Part shown: piece after piece, positions 51,870 to 60,423 of the stretch
Numbering within the stretch: position 1 is the stretch's first letter
Layout: each line of letters starts with the position of its first letter
The notes under the pieces: generated by a model
Told to the model about the DNA's origin: nothing
The model's input: only the letters and a program-made list of their open reading frames with translations
Database searches by the model: none
Program-made: the position numbers and the translations under genes
Assembly: GCA_964466115.1 (NCBI GenBank)
Contig: CAYXMH010000016.1
Span: forward strand, 1 to 64,000
DNA from: Pseudolysobacter sp964466115
Lineage (GTDB): Bacteria > Pseudomonadota > Gammaproteobacteria > Xanthomonadales > Rhodanobacteraceae
Reading direction: 5' to 3'
Length of the DNA stretch: 64,000 nucleotides

Positions 51870-53162
51870 CTATAAACGATCGTCCACCCGGTCGCGTGGA
51901 AATACTTGCTTTACATCGAACAATACTGCACTTGGCTTACCGAAGGCGCGAATACCTAATGCGCCTAGGTTTTGAAATTCGCGGTGCGCTACGGCCAAAA
52001 TAATGGCGTCATACTTGCCGGGAGGCGGTAGCGTCACCAGTTCAAGTCCGTAAATGCGTTGCGCTTCAATGGTATCGACCCAAGGGTCATGCACATCGAC
52101 GTTGACATGATGGTTACGCAGCTCATGCACCACATCGATCACGCGGGTATTGCGCAAATCAGGGCAATTCTCCTTAAACGCCAAGCCTAAGATCAGTACA
52201 TTAGCAGTGGCGATGGGAATATGTTTTTTGTACAGAAGTTGTATTACTCGAGTTGCAACGTGCACACCCATGCCATCGTTGATGCGTCGGCCCGCGAGGA
52301 TCATCTCCGGTTCATAACCGATCTGCTGCGCCTTGTGGGTGAGATAAAAAGGATCGACACCGATACAATGGCCGCCGACTAAACCTGGGCGAAAAGGCAA
52401 GAAATTCCATTTTGTGCCGGCGGCTTCGAGCACCTCGCCGGTGTCGATGCCCAGACGGTGGAAGATCATCGCCAGCTCGTTAATCAGCGCGATATTAAGA
52501 TCCCGCTGTGTGTTTTCGATCACTTTGGCCGCCTCCGCCACGCGGATGCTGGAGGCTTTAAAGGTGCCGGCGGTGATGATCTGCCGATACAATTGATCGA
52601 CAAATTCTGCGATTTCCGGGGTTGAGCCGGAGGTGACTTTGACGATTGCTTGCAGGCGGTGTTGTTTATCGCCGGGGTTGATGCGCTCTGGGCTGTAGCC
52701 GCAATAAAAATCGCGGTTGTATTTTAATTTCGATTCTTCCTCGAGGATAGCAACGCAGATTTCCTCGGTGGCGCCGGGATAAACGGTCGATTCGTAAATG
52801 ACGACGGTGCCCGGTTTCAATAGGCGCCCGACGCTGCGGCTGGCGGATTCCAAAGCGCTAAGATCGGGTCGCTTTAGGACGTCGATCGGCGTCGGTACCG
52901 TGACGATAAATACGTTGCATTGGGCAAGTTCAGCCGGATCATTGCTGAAATGCAGTTTGTTTGCTTGACGAATATCTTCGGCGCTGACTTCTTGAGTATG
53001 ATCTGTGCCGGTACGCAATTCGGCGATACGTTCTTCGCTGATATCAAAGCCCACGGTAGTGAATCTTTGCCCAAACGCCGCAGCCAACGGCAGGCCGACG
53101 TAGCCCAAACCGATAATGCCAAGACGAAGATCAGACAAATTCGGTGGTAAGGCGGAGGACAT
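51870..53162 (-). CDS. tviB: UDP-N-acetyl-hexosamine 6-dehydrogenase (TviB/WbpA type)
   Basis: 430 residues of the UDP-glucose/GDP-mannose dehydrogenase family. NAD site GIIGLGYVGLPLAAAFG, then the TviB-type run VTVPTPIDVLKRPDL and ESTVYPGATEEICV, YSPERINPGDKQHRL and catalytic C266 in GLVGGHCIGVDPFYL. These features point to UDP-GlcNAc or UDP-GalNAc oxidation to the uronic acid, as for Vi antigen and Pseudomonas O-antigen sugars, rather than UDP-glucose. First gene of the minus-strand sugar cluster. In gammaproteobacteria it commonly pairs with an epimerase, as here. Confidence 0.88.
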   Translation of the reverse strand: MSSALPPNLSDLRLGIIGLGYVGLPLAAAFGQRFTTVGFDISEERIAELRTGTDHTQEVSAEDIRQANKLHFSNDPAELAQCNVFIVTVPTPIDVLKRPDLSALESASRSVGRLLKPGTVVIYESTVYPGATEEICVAILEEESKLKYNRDFYCGYSPERINPGDKQHRLQAIVKVTSGSTPEIAEFVDQLYRQIITAGTFKASSIRVAEAAKVIENTQRDLNIALINELAMIFHRLGIDTGEVLEAAGTKWNFLPFRPGLVGGHCIGVDPFYLTHKAQQIGYEPEMILAGRRINDGMGVHVATRVIQLLYKKHIPIATANVLILGLAFKENCPDLRNTRVIDVVHELRNHHVNVDVHDPWVDTIEAQRIYGLELVTLPPPGKYDAIILAVAHREFQNLGALGIRAFGKPSAVLFDVKQVFPRDRVDDRL

Positions 53163-53248
53163 GCGCTAAGCAACCTGGACGGAAAATATCATCAGTTTAG
53201 CAGGGCTTAGATAGAGATAGGGTTGGTAGGTGATTGAACATCCATGCG

Positions 53249-53350
53249 ATGCATGCGAAACTGATACCCACAAAAACCAAGGTAACCGGCGCCAAACCGT
53301 CGGTTCAGTGTGCGACATGTCAACGCGAACTGAATTTTATTGAGTCTTGA
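53249..53350 (+). CDS. Possible thrS leader peptide
   Basis: A 33-codon frame (MHAKLIPTKTKVTGAKPSVQ...) in the thrS leader with Thr codons at 53270, 53276, 53285 and 53315, three of them within 18 bases. The third falls in an RNA segment that can pair with two downstream sites. No clear ribosome-binding site precedes it, so expression is doubtful. Confidence 0.25.
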   Translation: MHAKLIPTKTKVTGAKPSVQCATCQRELNFIES

Positions 53351-53384
53351 AGGCTAAGCCGCCGGTTACTGGGCGCTTGGCGCC
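53282..53384 (+). promoter_or_regulatory. Competing RNA pairings in the thrS leader (candidate attenuator)
   Basis: GTAACCGGCG at 53282-53291 is exactly complementary to CGCCGGTTAC at 53360-53369. The overlapping GGCGCCAA at 53288-53295 is exactly complementary to TTGGCGCC at 53377-53384, which is the loop and 3' arm of the terminator upstream of thrS. The two pairings cannot coexist, the form expected of an antiterminator/anti-antiterminator switch. Confidence 0.45.
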
Positions 53385-53390
53385 CTTTTT
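53371..53390 (+). terminator. Intrinsic terminator just upstream of thrS
   Basis: GGGCGC (53371-53376), loop TTG, GCGCCC (53380-53385), then TTTTTATTTTAT. A classic intrinsic terminator ending about 25 bases before the thrS ATG. No gene on the plus strand precedes it within the 208 bases after tviB except the small leader frame, so it most likely acts on thrS transcription itself. Confidence 0.75.
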
Positions 53391-53414
53391 ATTTTATACA
53401 AGTTGGTTTTTATC

Positions 53415-55319
53415 ATGGTTGATATCACTCTTCCGGATGGCAGCGTACGCCATTTTGATACGCCCGTAACGGTGGCCGATTTGGCCGCATCGATTGGCGC
53501 GGGGCTTGCGAAAGCGGCCTTGGCCGGCAAGGTCGATGGTGCGTTGGTCGACACCAGTCATCGCATTGAACACGACGCGCGCGTGGAAATCGTCACGGAC
53601 AAGCATAAGGACGCTTTGGAAATCCTGCGTCACTCTACCGCACATTTGTTGGCGCAAGCGGTGCAGCGTTTATTTCCAAAAGCGCAGGTGACGATTGGCC
53701 CGGTGATCGAAAACGGCTTCTATTACGATTTTTCGTTTGAGCGGCCATTTACGCCGGACGATCTTGCTGCGATCGAACGTGAAATGGAAAAGATCGTCAA
53801 GGAAACGTTGCCGGTAGCGCGCTCGACCATGACGCGTGACGAAGCGGTGCAATTCTTTCGCGGCAAGGGCGAGAAATACAAAGCTGAAATTATCGAAAAC
53901 ATTCCGGCCGATCAATCGTTGTCGTTGTACGCACAGGGTGAATTCATCGATCTGTGCCGCGGCCCGCACGTTCCCAACACCGGTCGCTTGCGCGCGTTTA
54001 AATTGATGAAAGTGGCCGGTGCTTATTGGCGTGGCGATTCGAACAACGAAATGCTGCAACGCATTTACGGCACGGCGTGGTTGAACAAAGCCGATCTCGA
54101 TGCGTATTTGCACTTATTGGAAGAGGCGGAGAAACGCGATCACCGCAAGCTTGGCAAGGCATTGGATTTATTCCACATGCAAGAAGAGGCGCCCGGTTTG
54201 GTGTTTTGGCATCCGAACGGGTGGGCAGTGTGGCAGGTGATCGAGCAATACATGCGTAAGGTGTATCGCGATAACGGTTATCAGGAAGTGCGCGGTCCGC
54301 AAATTCTCGATCGTTCGTTATGGGAGCGCTCCGGGCATTGGGAAAATTTCAAAGAGAATATGTTCACAACCGCATCGGAAAACCGCGATTACGCGATCAA
54401 ACCGATGAATTGTCCGGGGCATGTACAGATATACAATCACGGTTTGCGCAGTTATCGCGAGTTGCCGTTGCGCTATGGTGAGTTTGGTTCGTGCCACCGC
54501 AACGAAGCGTCCGGTGCCCTACACGGTATCATGCGCGTGCGCGGGTTCACGCAGGACGATGGCCATATTTTTTGCACCGAAGATCAAATCCAGGGCGAAG
54601 TATCGGCGTTTATCCGCTGCCTGCTTAAGGTGTATACCGATTTTGGATTCAGCGAGGTGCTTTACAAACTTTCCACCCGACCGCCCAAGCGCGTCGGTTC
54701 GGATGAGGTGTGGGACAAAGCCGAGGCGGCGCTGGCGAAAGCGCTCGAAGCGGAAGGCATCGCCTACGAACTTAATCCGGGGGAAGGCGCTTTCTACGGT
54801 CCGAAAATCGAATTTTCGCTGAAAGATTCGTTGGGCCGCGTCTGGCAATGTGGCACGATGCAGGTTGATTTTTCGATGCCGGGGCGACTTGGGGCTGAAT
54901 ATGTCGCCGAAGATTCCAGTCGACGCACCCCGGTCATGCTGCATCGGGCGATCTTAGGTTCGCTGGAGCGATTTATCGGAATTTTGCTTGAAAATCATGC
55001 CGGTAACTTGCCCGCTTGGTTAGCGCCGGTGCAAGCCATGGTCATGAATATCACCGATCAACAAGCCGAATATGTGCAATCGGTAACGCAAACCCTTGTA
55101 AAACAAGGATTCCGCGTGCAATCCGACTTGAGAAATGAGAAAATTGGCTATAAAATCCGAGAACATACGTTACAGAAAGTCCCGTACCTGCTCGTGGTCG
55201 GCGATCGCGAGAAGGAAAATGGGGGTGTTTCTGTGCGCATGCGCAGTGGGGAAGATCTGGGCAGCATGACGCCAGTCCAGTTCGCCGAGCGGCTCACCAA
55301 CGAAACCAAAAACGGTTGA
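53415..55319 (+). CDS. thrS: Threonyl-tRNA synthetase
   Basis: 634 residues (E. coli 642). Charges tRNA-Thr. TGS domain at 1-61 (VDITLPDGSVRHFDTPVTVA), editing domain with HSTAHLLAQAV, class II core with zinc ligands in KPMNCPGHVQIY, GEFGSCHRNEASGALHG-type motif 2 and VQCGTMQVDFSMPGR-like motif, anticodon domain at the C-terminus. ATG 53415 is the family start; an in-frame ATG-like extension of four codons lies upstream. The leader has a terminator and competing pairings. Heads the thrS-infC-rpmI-rplT-pheS-pheT cluster. Confidence 0.97.
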   Translation: MVDITLPDGSVRHFDTPVTVADLAASIGAGLAKAALAGKVDGALVDTSHRIEHDARVEIVTDKHKDALEILRHSTAHLLAQAVQRLFPKAQVTIGPVIENGFYYDFSFERPFTPDDLAAIEREMEKIVKETLPVARSTMTRDEAVQFFRGKGEKYKAEIIENIPADQSLSLYAQGEFIDLCRGPHVPNTGRLRAFKLMKVAGAYWRGDSNNEMLQRIYGTAWLNKADLDAYLHLLEEAEKRDHRKLGKALDLFHMQEEAPGLVFWHPNGWAVWQVIEQYMRKVYRDNGYQEVRGPQILDRSLWERSGHWENFKENMFTTASENRDYAIKPMNCPGHVQIYNHGLRSYRELPLRYGEFGSCHRNEASGALHGIMRVRGFTQDDGHIFCTEDQIQGEVSAFIRCLLKVYTDFGFSEVLYKLSTRPPKRVGSDEVWDKAEAALAKALEAEGIAYELNPGEGAFYGPKIEFSLKDSLGRVWQCGTMQVDFSMPGRLGAEYVAEDSSRRTPVMLHRAILGSLERFIGILLENHAGNLPAWLAPVQAMVMNITDQQAEYVQSVTQTLVKQGFRVQSDLRNEKIGYKIREHTLQKVPYLLVVGDREKENGGVSVRMRSGEDLGSMTPVQFAERLTNETKNG

Positions 55320-55365
55320 GGTTGGGCGCTGCTCATGACATTTAGCTTGTTGGGAGGATGAACTA

Positions 55366-55884
55366 ATCGCCACAGAAAAAACGACTCGCCGCAATCGCGA
55401 GATCCGCGTTCCAAGCGTCCGCGTGATCGATGCCGAAGGAGAACAGTTAGGGGTGCTGACCAGGGACGAGGCGCTGCAAATCGCCGAAGAGTCTGGGTTG
55501 GATTTGGTCGAAATCGTACCCAATGCCGATCCACCGGTTTGCCGCATCATGGACTTTGGCAAGTTCAAATTCGAAGCGCAGAAGAAAGCGCACGCGGCGA
55601 AAAGAAAACAGAAACTGGTTGAAATTAAAGAAGTGAAATTTCGACCCACCACGGACGATGGCGATTACCAGATCAAGCTGCGCAATATGCGCCGCTTTTT
55701 GGAGGAAGGCGACAAAGTCAAGATCACGGTTCGTTTTAAAGGCCGTGAAATGGCCCACACCGAGCTTGGTGAGGCAATGATTAAGCGTTTGGTGGCTGAT
55801 TTAACGGAGAACGCGGTGGTTGAGTCTTATCCGCGGTTAGAGGGCCGGCAAATGGTAATGATGGTGGCACCCAAGAAGAAATAG
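55366..55884 (+). CDS. infC: Translation initiation factor IF-3, AUC start
   Basis: 172 residues. Binds 30S subunits and proofreads the initiator codon. The reading frame begins at ATC 55366 (IATEKTTRRNREIRVPSVRV...), with GGGAGG eight bases upstream; the only nearby ATG is out of frame and stops at once, and a start at GTG 55423 would lose the conserved N-terminus. infC of E. coli also starts at a non-AUG codon (AUU) so that IF-3 can repress its own synthesis. Domains: N-terminal LDLVEIVPNADPPVCRIMDF and C-terminal GDKVKITVRFKGREMAHTEL. 46 bp after thrS. Confidence 0.93.
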   Translation: MATEKTTRRNREIRVPSVRVIDAEGEQLGVLTRDEALQIAEESGLDLVEIVPNADPPVCRIMDFGKFKFEAQKKAHAAKRKQKLVEIKEVKFRPTTDDGDYQIKLRNMRRFLEEGDKVKITVRFKGREMAHTELGEAMIKRLVADLTENAVVESYPRLEGRQMVMMVAPKKK

Positions 55885-55930
55885 GGTGTTAAAGAAATAA
55901 ATGTTGTGTTGCAAAGGCAGCAGTTGCATT

Positions 55931-55986
55931 CCCTTAGTCCGTTTTTGATTAAGGGTTGTTGGAGCCAGCCTACGTACGCGTGGGCT
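55931..55986 (+). promoter_or_regulatory. Two hairpins before rpmI (candidate L20 operator)
   Basis: CCCTTAGTC/GATTAAGGG (55931-55939 and 55947-55955, one G-U) and AGCCTACG/CGTGGGCT (55967-55974 and 55979-55986, one G-U, loop TACG) stand 11 bases apart in the 190-bp infC-rpmI gap. In E. coli ribosomal protein L20 represses rpmI-rplT by binding structured RNA in this region. The match is by position and structure, not by sequence comparison. Confidence 0.5.
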
Positions 55987-56074
55987 TTAAAATTCGCCGA
56001 TTCGAGCAGGAAGGAAAGCGTGGTGCAAATCACCGCTCGCATCTGTCACAAATTACGTTTTTAAGGAGTAAGTA

Positions 56075-56272
56075 ATGCCTAAGATGAAAACCAACCGGGC
56101 CGCTGCTAAGCGGTTTCGGAAAACGGCGTCCGGCAAATTCAAATGCGGACACGCGTTCAAGAGCCATATCTTGACTAAGAAGTCGACCAAGCGGAAACGC
56201 GGACTTCGCGCCCCCAACCATGTACGTGCGGAGGACGCAGGTCGCGTCGCTCGCATGTTGCCGTACGCATAA
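56075..56272 (+). CDS. rpmI: 50S ribosomal protein L35
   Basis: 65 residues, the usual length. MPKMKTNRAAAKRFRKTASG and the HILTKKSTKRKRGLR stretch are diagnostic. AAGGAG lies six bases before the ATG. Twelve bases separate it from rplT. Confidence 0.98.
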   Translation: MPKMKTNRAAAKRFRKTASGKFKCGHAFKSHILTKKSTKRKRGLRAPNHVRAEDAGRVARMLPYA

Positions 56273-56284
56273 GGGAGATTAGTC

Positions 56285-56644
56285 ATGGCACGAGTTAAAC
56301 GTGGCGTAACCGCACGCCGCCGTCACAAAAAAATCATTGCTAAAGCCAAAGGCTATTACAACGCCAGGCGTAAAGTTTTCCGCGTTGCCAAGCAAGCGGT
56401 AACGCGCGCCGGCCAATACGCCTACATCGGCCGTAAGCAACGCAAACGTCAATTCCGCGCATTGTGGATTGTGCGCATTAATGCCGCCGCGCGCATGTTC
56501 GGTCTGTCGTACAGCCGCCTGATTCATGGCTTGAGCAAGGCCGGCATCACGGTCGACCGTAAGGTCCTGGCCGATATCGCGGTGCACGACATCAAAGCGT
56601 TCGGAGCGTTGGCCGAAAAAGCGAAAGCTGGCGTAGCGGCGTAA
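56285..56644 (+). CDS. rplT: 50S ribosomal protein L20
   Basis: 119 residues (E. coli 118). MARVKRGVTARRRHKKIIAK, then AKGYYNARRKVFRVAKQAV and RLIHGLSKAGITVDRKVLAD are diagnostic. Needed for early 50S assembly and, in relatives, represses its own operon through the upstream leader. A perfect BIME pair follows before pheS. Confidence 0.98.
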   Translation: MARVKRGVTARRRHKKIIAKAKGYYNARRKVFRVAKQAVTRAGQYAYIGRKQRKRQFRALWIVRINAAARMFGLSYSRLIHGLSKAGITVDRKVLADIAVHDIKAFGALAEKAKAGVAA

Positions 56645-56649
56645 GACCT

Positions 56650-56713
56650 GTAGGGTGGGCCTTGGCCCACCTTCTCTTGTCGGGTTAATTCGGTGGGCCA
56701 AGGCCCACCCTAC
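56650..56713. repeat. Perfect BIME pair between rplT and pheS
   Basis: A 22-nt unit starting GTAGGGTGGGCC (56650-56671) recurs as its exact reverse complement at 56692-56713 with 20 nt between. Each unit is itself palindromic (GGTGGGCC-TTGG-CCCACC type). The GTAGGG foot is shared with the REPs around the RAYT at 1.2-1.8 kb. In an RNA it would form one long hairpin or two small ones and may separate rplT from pheS expression. Confidence 0.85.
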
Positions 56714-56736
56714 GCCCATATATTCTTTACGATCCG

Positions 56737-57735
56737 ATGGATGCGTTAAGCCCACAACTTAAGCAAGCTCTCGAGCATATTGCGCTGGCTGCTACGTTAG
56801 AGCAGCTGGATGCGCTGCGCGTGTCATTGCTTGGTAAAAGCGGATTGGTTACGGAACAATTAAAAGCATTGGGCAAACTCGCACCGGACGAGCGCAAAAC
56901 GCGTGGTGCCGAGGTAAATCAGGTCAAAGAACGTTTACAAGAAGCACTGGCGGCGCGCAAAACAGCGCTCGAAGAAGTCGGTTTCAATGCGCGTTTAAGC
57001 GATGAGCGCATCGATATCACTTTACCGGGTCGCGGCGTCGAGCGCGGCGCTATCCATCCGGTTACGCGTACCTTAGGCCGCATTGTGGATATTTTTTCTA
57101 GACTCGGTTACCAGCAAGCCGACGGCCCCGAGATCGAAGACGATTATCACAATTTCGAAGCGTTGAATTTCCCGCCGCACCATCCGGCGCGCGCGATGCA
57201 CGACACGTTTTATTTTCCGGACGGGCGATTGCTGCGCACGCATACCTCGCCGGTGCAGATCCGTGCGATGAAGGGGCGCCAGCCGCCGATTCGAATTATT
57301 GCGGCCGGTAAGGTGTATCGCAGCGATTCGGATCAAACGCACACGCCGATGTTCCACCAAGTCGAAGGGCTGCTGATTGACGAAACATCAAGCTTCGCCG
57401 ATCTGAAAGGCACACTGCGCGAATTCGTCACGGCGTTCTTCGAGCGCGATTTCGAAATGCGCTTTCGTCCGAGTTATTTTCCGTTCACCGAACCTTCGGC
57501 CGAAGTCGATATTCGTTGGGATCGCGGGGATGGCAGCGAGTGTTGGCTTGAGGTTTTGGGTTGCGGCATGGTGCATCCGAATGTGCTGAAAGCCTGCCAA
57601 ATTGATAGCGAGCGCTATACCGGTTTTGCGTTTGGCCTTGGCGTGGAGCGTTTTGCGATGCTGCGCTATGGCGTCAACGATCTGCGTCAGTTCTTCGAGA
57701 ACGACGTGCGGTTTCTGCGACAGTTCGCAGGGTAA
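56737..57735 (+). CDS. pheS: Phenylalanyl-tRNA synthetase alpha subunit
   Basis: 332 residues (E. coli 327). N-terminal coiled coil (residues ~1-85), then the class II core: motif-like GRGVERGAIHPVTRTLGRI, FEALNFPPHHPARAMHDTFY, LLRTHTSPVQIRAM, FHQVEGLLID and the C-terminal GFAFGLGVERFAMLRYG. Forms an alpha2beta2 enzyme with PheT, six bases downstream. RBS is weak and the BIME lies just upstream. No phenylalanine-rich leader peptide was seen. Confidence 0.97.
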   Translation: MDALSPQLKQALEHIALAATLEQLDALRVSLLGKSGLVTEQLKALGKLAPDERKTRGAEVNQVKERLQEALAARKTALEEVGFNARLSDERIDITLPGRGVERGAIHPVTRTLGRIVDIFSRLGYQQADGPEIEDDYHNFEALNFPPHHPARAMHDTFYFPDGRLLRTHTSPVQIRAMKGRQPPIRIIAAGKVYRSDSDQTHTPMFHQVEGLLIDETSSFADLKGTLREFVTAFFERDFEMRFRPSYFPFTEPSAEVDIRWDRGDGSECWLEVLGCGMVHPNVLKACQIDSERYTGFAFGLGVERFAMLRYGVNDLRQFFENDVRFLRQFAG

Positions 57736-57740
57736 CATTT

Positions 57741-60122
57741 ATGAAATTCTCCGAAAATTGGTTGCGCGAATGGGTTAGTCCTTCGGTGGACCAAGCCGGC
57801 CTGGTGCAGCGTTTGACGATGGCTGGACTCGAAGTTGAGTCGATCGAGCTGCTTGGGCTGTTTTTGGAAGGGGTCGTGGTTGGCGAAATCATCGGCTGCG
57901 AAAAGCATCCGAGTGCCGATAAATTGCGTGTCTGCACAGTTAGTACCGGCACAGAAACCACACTGCAAATCGTCTGTGGGGCCGCCAACGCGCGCGTTGG
58001 CCTTAAAGCGCCGCTAGCGACCATTGGGTCCACGTTGCCGAACGGTGTTTCGATCAAGGCTGCTGCATTGCGCGGTGTCGATTCGCAAGGCATGTTGTGC
58101 TCGGGTAAGGAATTGGGCCTAGCGGAAGATGCGTCCGGCTTATTCGAGTTGCCGTCAGACGCGCCCGTTGGCCAACCCTTTGCGACGTACTTTCAATTGC
58201 CGGATGCGTCGATCGAAATTAAGTTGACGCCCAATCGTCCTGACTGTCTGGGTTTGCGCGGCCTGGCTTTCGAGGTTGCTGCGTTGTTCAATTGCGATGT
58301 CAGGCTGCCACGATCCACGCCAGTGCCGGTAACGAGCCAAGTCGGACGTGCGATTCGGTTGCAAGCTGGCGCTGATTGCCCGCGCTATCTTGGTCGCGCC
58401 ATTTCCGGCATCAACCCGCAAGCAACCTCGCCGCTGTGGTTGGTGGAGCGGTTACGTCGTGCCGGACTGCGGTCGATCAGCGCGGTTGTCGATGTCACCA
58501 ATTATGTGATGCTGGAGTCAGGTCAACCGTTGCACGCGTTTGATAACGATAAACTTGAAGGCGCCATCGTTGTGCGTGGCGCGAAATCCGGCGAAACGTT
58601 GAAACTGCTGGATGGCAATGACGCGAAATTAAACCCAGAATTTTTATTAATTGCGGATGAAAAAAATCCACTGGCGTTGGCCGGTGTGATGGGCGGTTAT
58701 GACTCCCGGGTAACCGATGCAACGCAGAATGTGTTTTTGGAAAGTGCTCATTTTTCCCCAGCGGCGGTTACTGGGCGCGCACGTAAATTGGGACTGCATA
58801 CCGACGCGTCGCATCGATTCGAGCGCGGTGTTGATCCAGAACTGCCGCGTCTGGCGATTGAACGCGCCAGCGAATTGCTGATTGCGATCGCAGGCGGGCA
58901 AGCCGGTCCGATTACCGAAGCAGTATTGCCTGAGCATTTGCCGCAACGTCCACCCGTACGTTTACGTCGCACAAGGCTCGCGCGTGTGCTCGGTATGCAC
59001 ATTGCCGATACCGATGTGGTGCGCATTTTGACCGGATTGAGCATGCAGGTTGAAGCCGAACCCGAAGGCTGGAGCGTCACGCCACCCTCACGCCGCTTCG
59101 ATATCGAAATTGAAGAAGATTTGATTGAGGAAATCGCGCGCGTGAACGGCTACGACCAGGTGCCGGTGCATGCCCCGAGCGGGCAGTTGCGCATTGCCTT
59201 AGCACCGGAGGTGAAATTAAGCGCGGAGCAAGTGCGTGCATCCTTAACTTCACGCGGTTATTTCGAGGCGATCAATTACAGCTTTGTCGCAGCCGATTGG
59301 TTAGCGCGCTGGGGGTTGGAGCAAAGGGCTATTGCGTTGGCGAACCCGTTGTCGGCCGAACTTGGCGTTATGCGCACCAGCCTATTGCCTGGGTTAGTGG
59401 CAGCGTTGAATCACAACCGGCATCGCCAACAAGCACGGGTGCGATTATTTGAGTTAGGCAAGGTTTTTCATATGGGTTCGGCCGGGCCGGTTGAGTCCAT
59501 ACAGCTAGCAGGAGTGGCCTGTGGCTTGGCCGCAGCGGAAAATTGGGCGACTACTCCACGACGTGGAATGGACTTTTACGATCTTAAAGCCGATGTGGAA
59601 AGCCTGCTTGGCTTGAGCCAGTCAGCGCAGACATTGGAATTCCGGCCTGCGCAGATCACGCATTTGCATCCGGGACGTTCGGCCGAGATATTCTTGCGCG
59701 GCACTCGCGTGGGTTGTATCGGCAATTTGCATCCACGGTTGCAGCGCGCGTTGGATCTGGATAGCGAAGTGTATGCGTTTGAATTGGAATACGACGCAAT
59801 CGCCATGGGCGTTTTACCGCGCGCGACGGAATTGCCGCGCTATCCGTCCACCCGCAGAGACATTGCGGTTGTCGTATCAGAACAACAGGCTTATGCACAA
59901 ATCCACGCCTGCATTCAACAGGCGTTGGGCCCACAATTGATCGATAGCTTCGTTTTCGATCAATACAGCGGGTCCAACTTGGAAAAAGGTGAAAAAAGTT
60001 TGGCTATTGGCTTGATTTTGCAAGACAGTTCCCGCACTCTAACGGACCAGGACGCGGATCGTTGCGTGGCAACAGCCATCGCCGCCCTGGAACGCGAGTG
60101 CAATGCGAAACTACGGGGGTAG
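57741..60122 (+). CDS. pheT: Phenylalanyl-tRNA synthetase beta subunit
   Basis: 793 residues (E. coli 795). N-terminal MKFSENWLREWVSPSVD, tRNA-binding domain (~40-150, GEIIGCEKHPSADKLRVC), editing B3/4 domain (VVDVTNYVMLESGQPLHAFD), B5 domain and the C-terminal anticodon-binding FDX domain (PRYPSTRRDIAVVV...). Editing region motif HRFERGVDPELP is present. Stop is one base before the ihfA start region, as in the conserved pheST-ihfA order. Confidence 0.97.
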   Translation: MKFSENWLREWVSPSVDQAGLVQRLTMAGLEVESIELLGLFLEGVVVGEIIGCEKHPSADKLRVCTVSTGTETTLQIVCGAANARVGLKAPLATIGSTLPNGVSIKAAALRGVDSQGMLCSGKELGLAEDASGLFELPSDAPVGQPFATYFQLPDASIEIKLTPNRPDCLGLRGLAFEVAALFNCDVRLPRSTPVPVTSQVGRAIRLQAGADCPRYLGRAISGINPQATSPLWLVERLRRAGLRSISAVVDVTNYVMLESGQPLHAFDNDKLEGAIVVRGAKSGETLKLLDGNDAKLNPEFLLIADEKNPLALAGVMGGYDSRVTDATQNVFLESAHFSPAAVTGRARKLGLHTDASHRFERGVDPELPRLAIERASELLIAIAGGQAGPITEAVLPEHLPQRPPVRLRRTRLARVLGMHIADTDVVRILTGLSMQVEAEPEGWSVTPPSRRFDIEIEEDLIEEIARVNGYDQVPVHAPSGQLRIALAPEVKLSAEQVRASLTSRGYFEAINYSFVAADWLARWGLEQRAIALANPLSAELGVMRTSLLPGLVAALNHNRHRQQARVRLFELGKVFHMGSAGPVESIQLAGVACGLAAAENWATTPRRGMDFYDLKADVESLLGLSQSAQTLEFRPAQITHLHPGRSAEIFLRGTRVGCIGNLHPRLQRALDLDSEVYAFELEYDAIAMGVLPRATELPRYPSTRRDIAVVVSEQQAYAQIHACIQQALGPQLIDSFVFDQYSGSNLEKGEKSLAIGLILQDSSRTLTDQDADRCVATAIAALERECNAKLRG

Positions 60123-60123
60123 C

Positions 60124-60423
60124 ATGGCGTTGACCAAGGCGGAAATGGCCGAACGTTTGTTCACCGACGTCGGCTTGAATAAGCGCGAAGCAAAAGAGTT
60201 CGTCGATGTGTTTTTCGACGCGGTGCGTGAAGCATTGGAGCGTGGGGAGCAAGTGAAATTGTCCGGTTTCGGCAATTTCGATTTGCGCCGGAAAAACCAA
60301 CGCCCGGGCAGGAACCCAAAAACCGGCGAGGAGATTCCCATCTCCGCACGCCGCGTGGTAACGTTCCGTCCAGGGCAAAAACTAAAGGTCCGAGTCGAAT
60401 CGTATGCTGGACCAGGGCAGTAA
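60124..60423 (+). CDS. ihfA: Integration host factor alpha subunit
   Basis: 99 residues, identical length to E. coli. MALTKAEMAERLF, the dimer helix and the DNA-binding arm RRKNQRPGRNPKTGEEIPIS are diagnostic. Bends DNA at promoters, recombination sites and origins together with IhfB. ATG 60124 is one base after the pheT stop; in-frame sequence upstream overlaps pheT and is not conserved. Overlaps the MerR gene by 20 bases. Confidence 0.97.
   Translation: MALTKAEMAERLFTDVGLNKREAKEFVDVFFDAVREALERGEQVKLSGFGNFDLRRKNQRPGRNPKTGEEIPISARRVVTFRPGQKLKVRVESYAGPGQ

Noticed and set aside
53163..53370. tRNA gene upstream of thrS
   Set aside because: No cloverleaf or GTTC-type T-loop could be found; the region is better explained as a leader.
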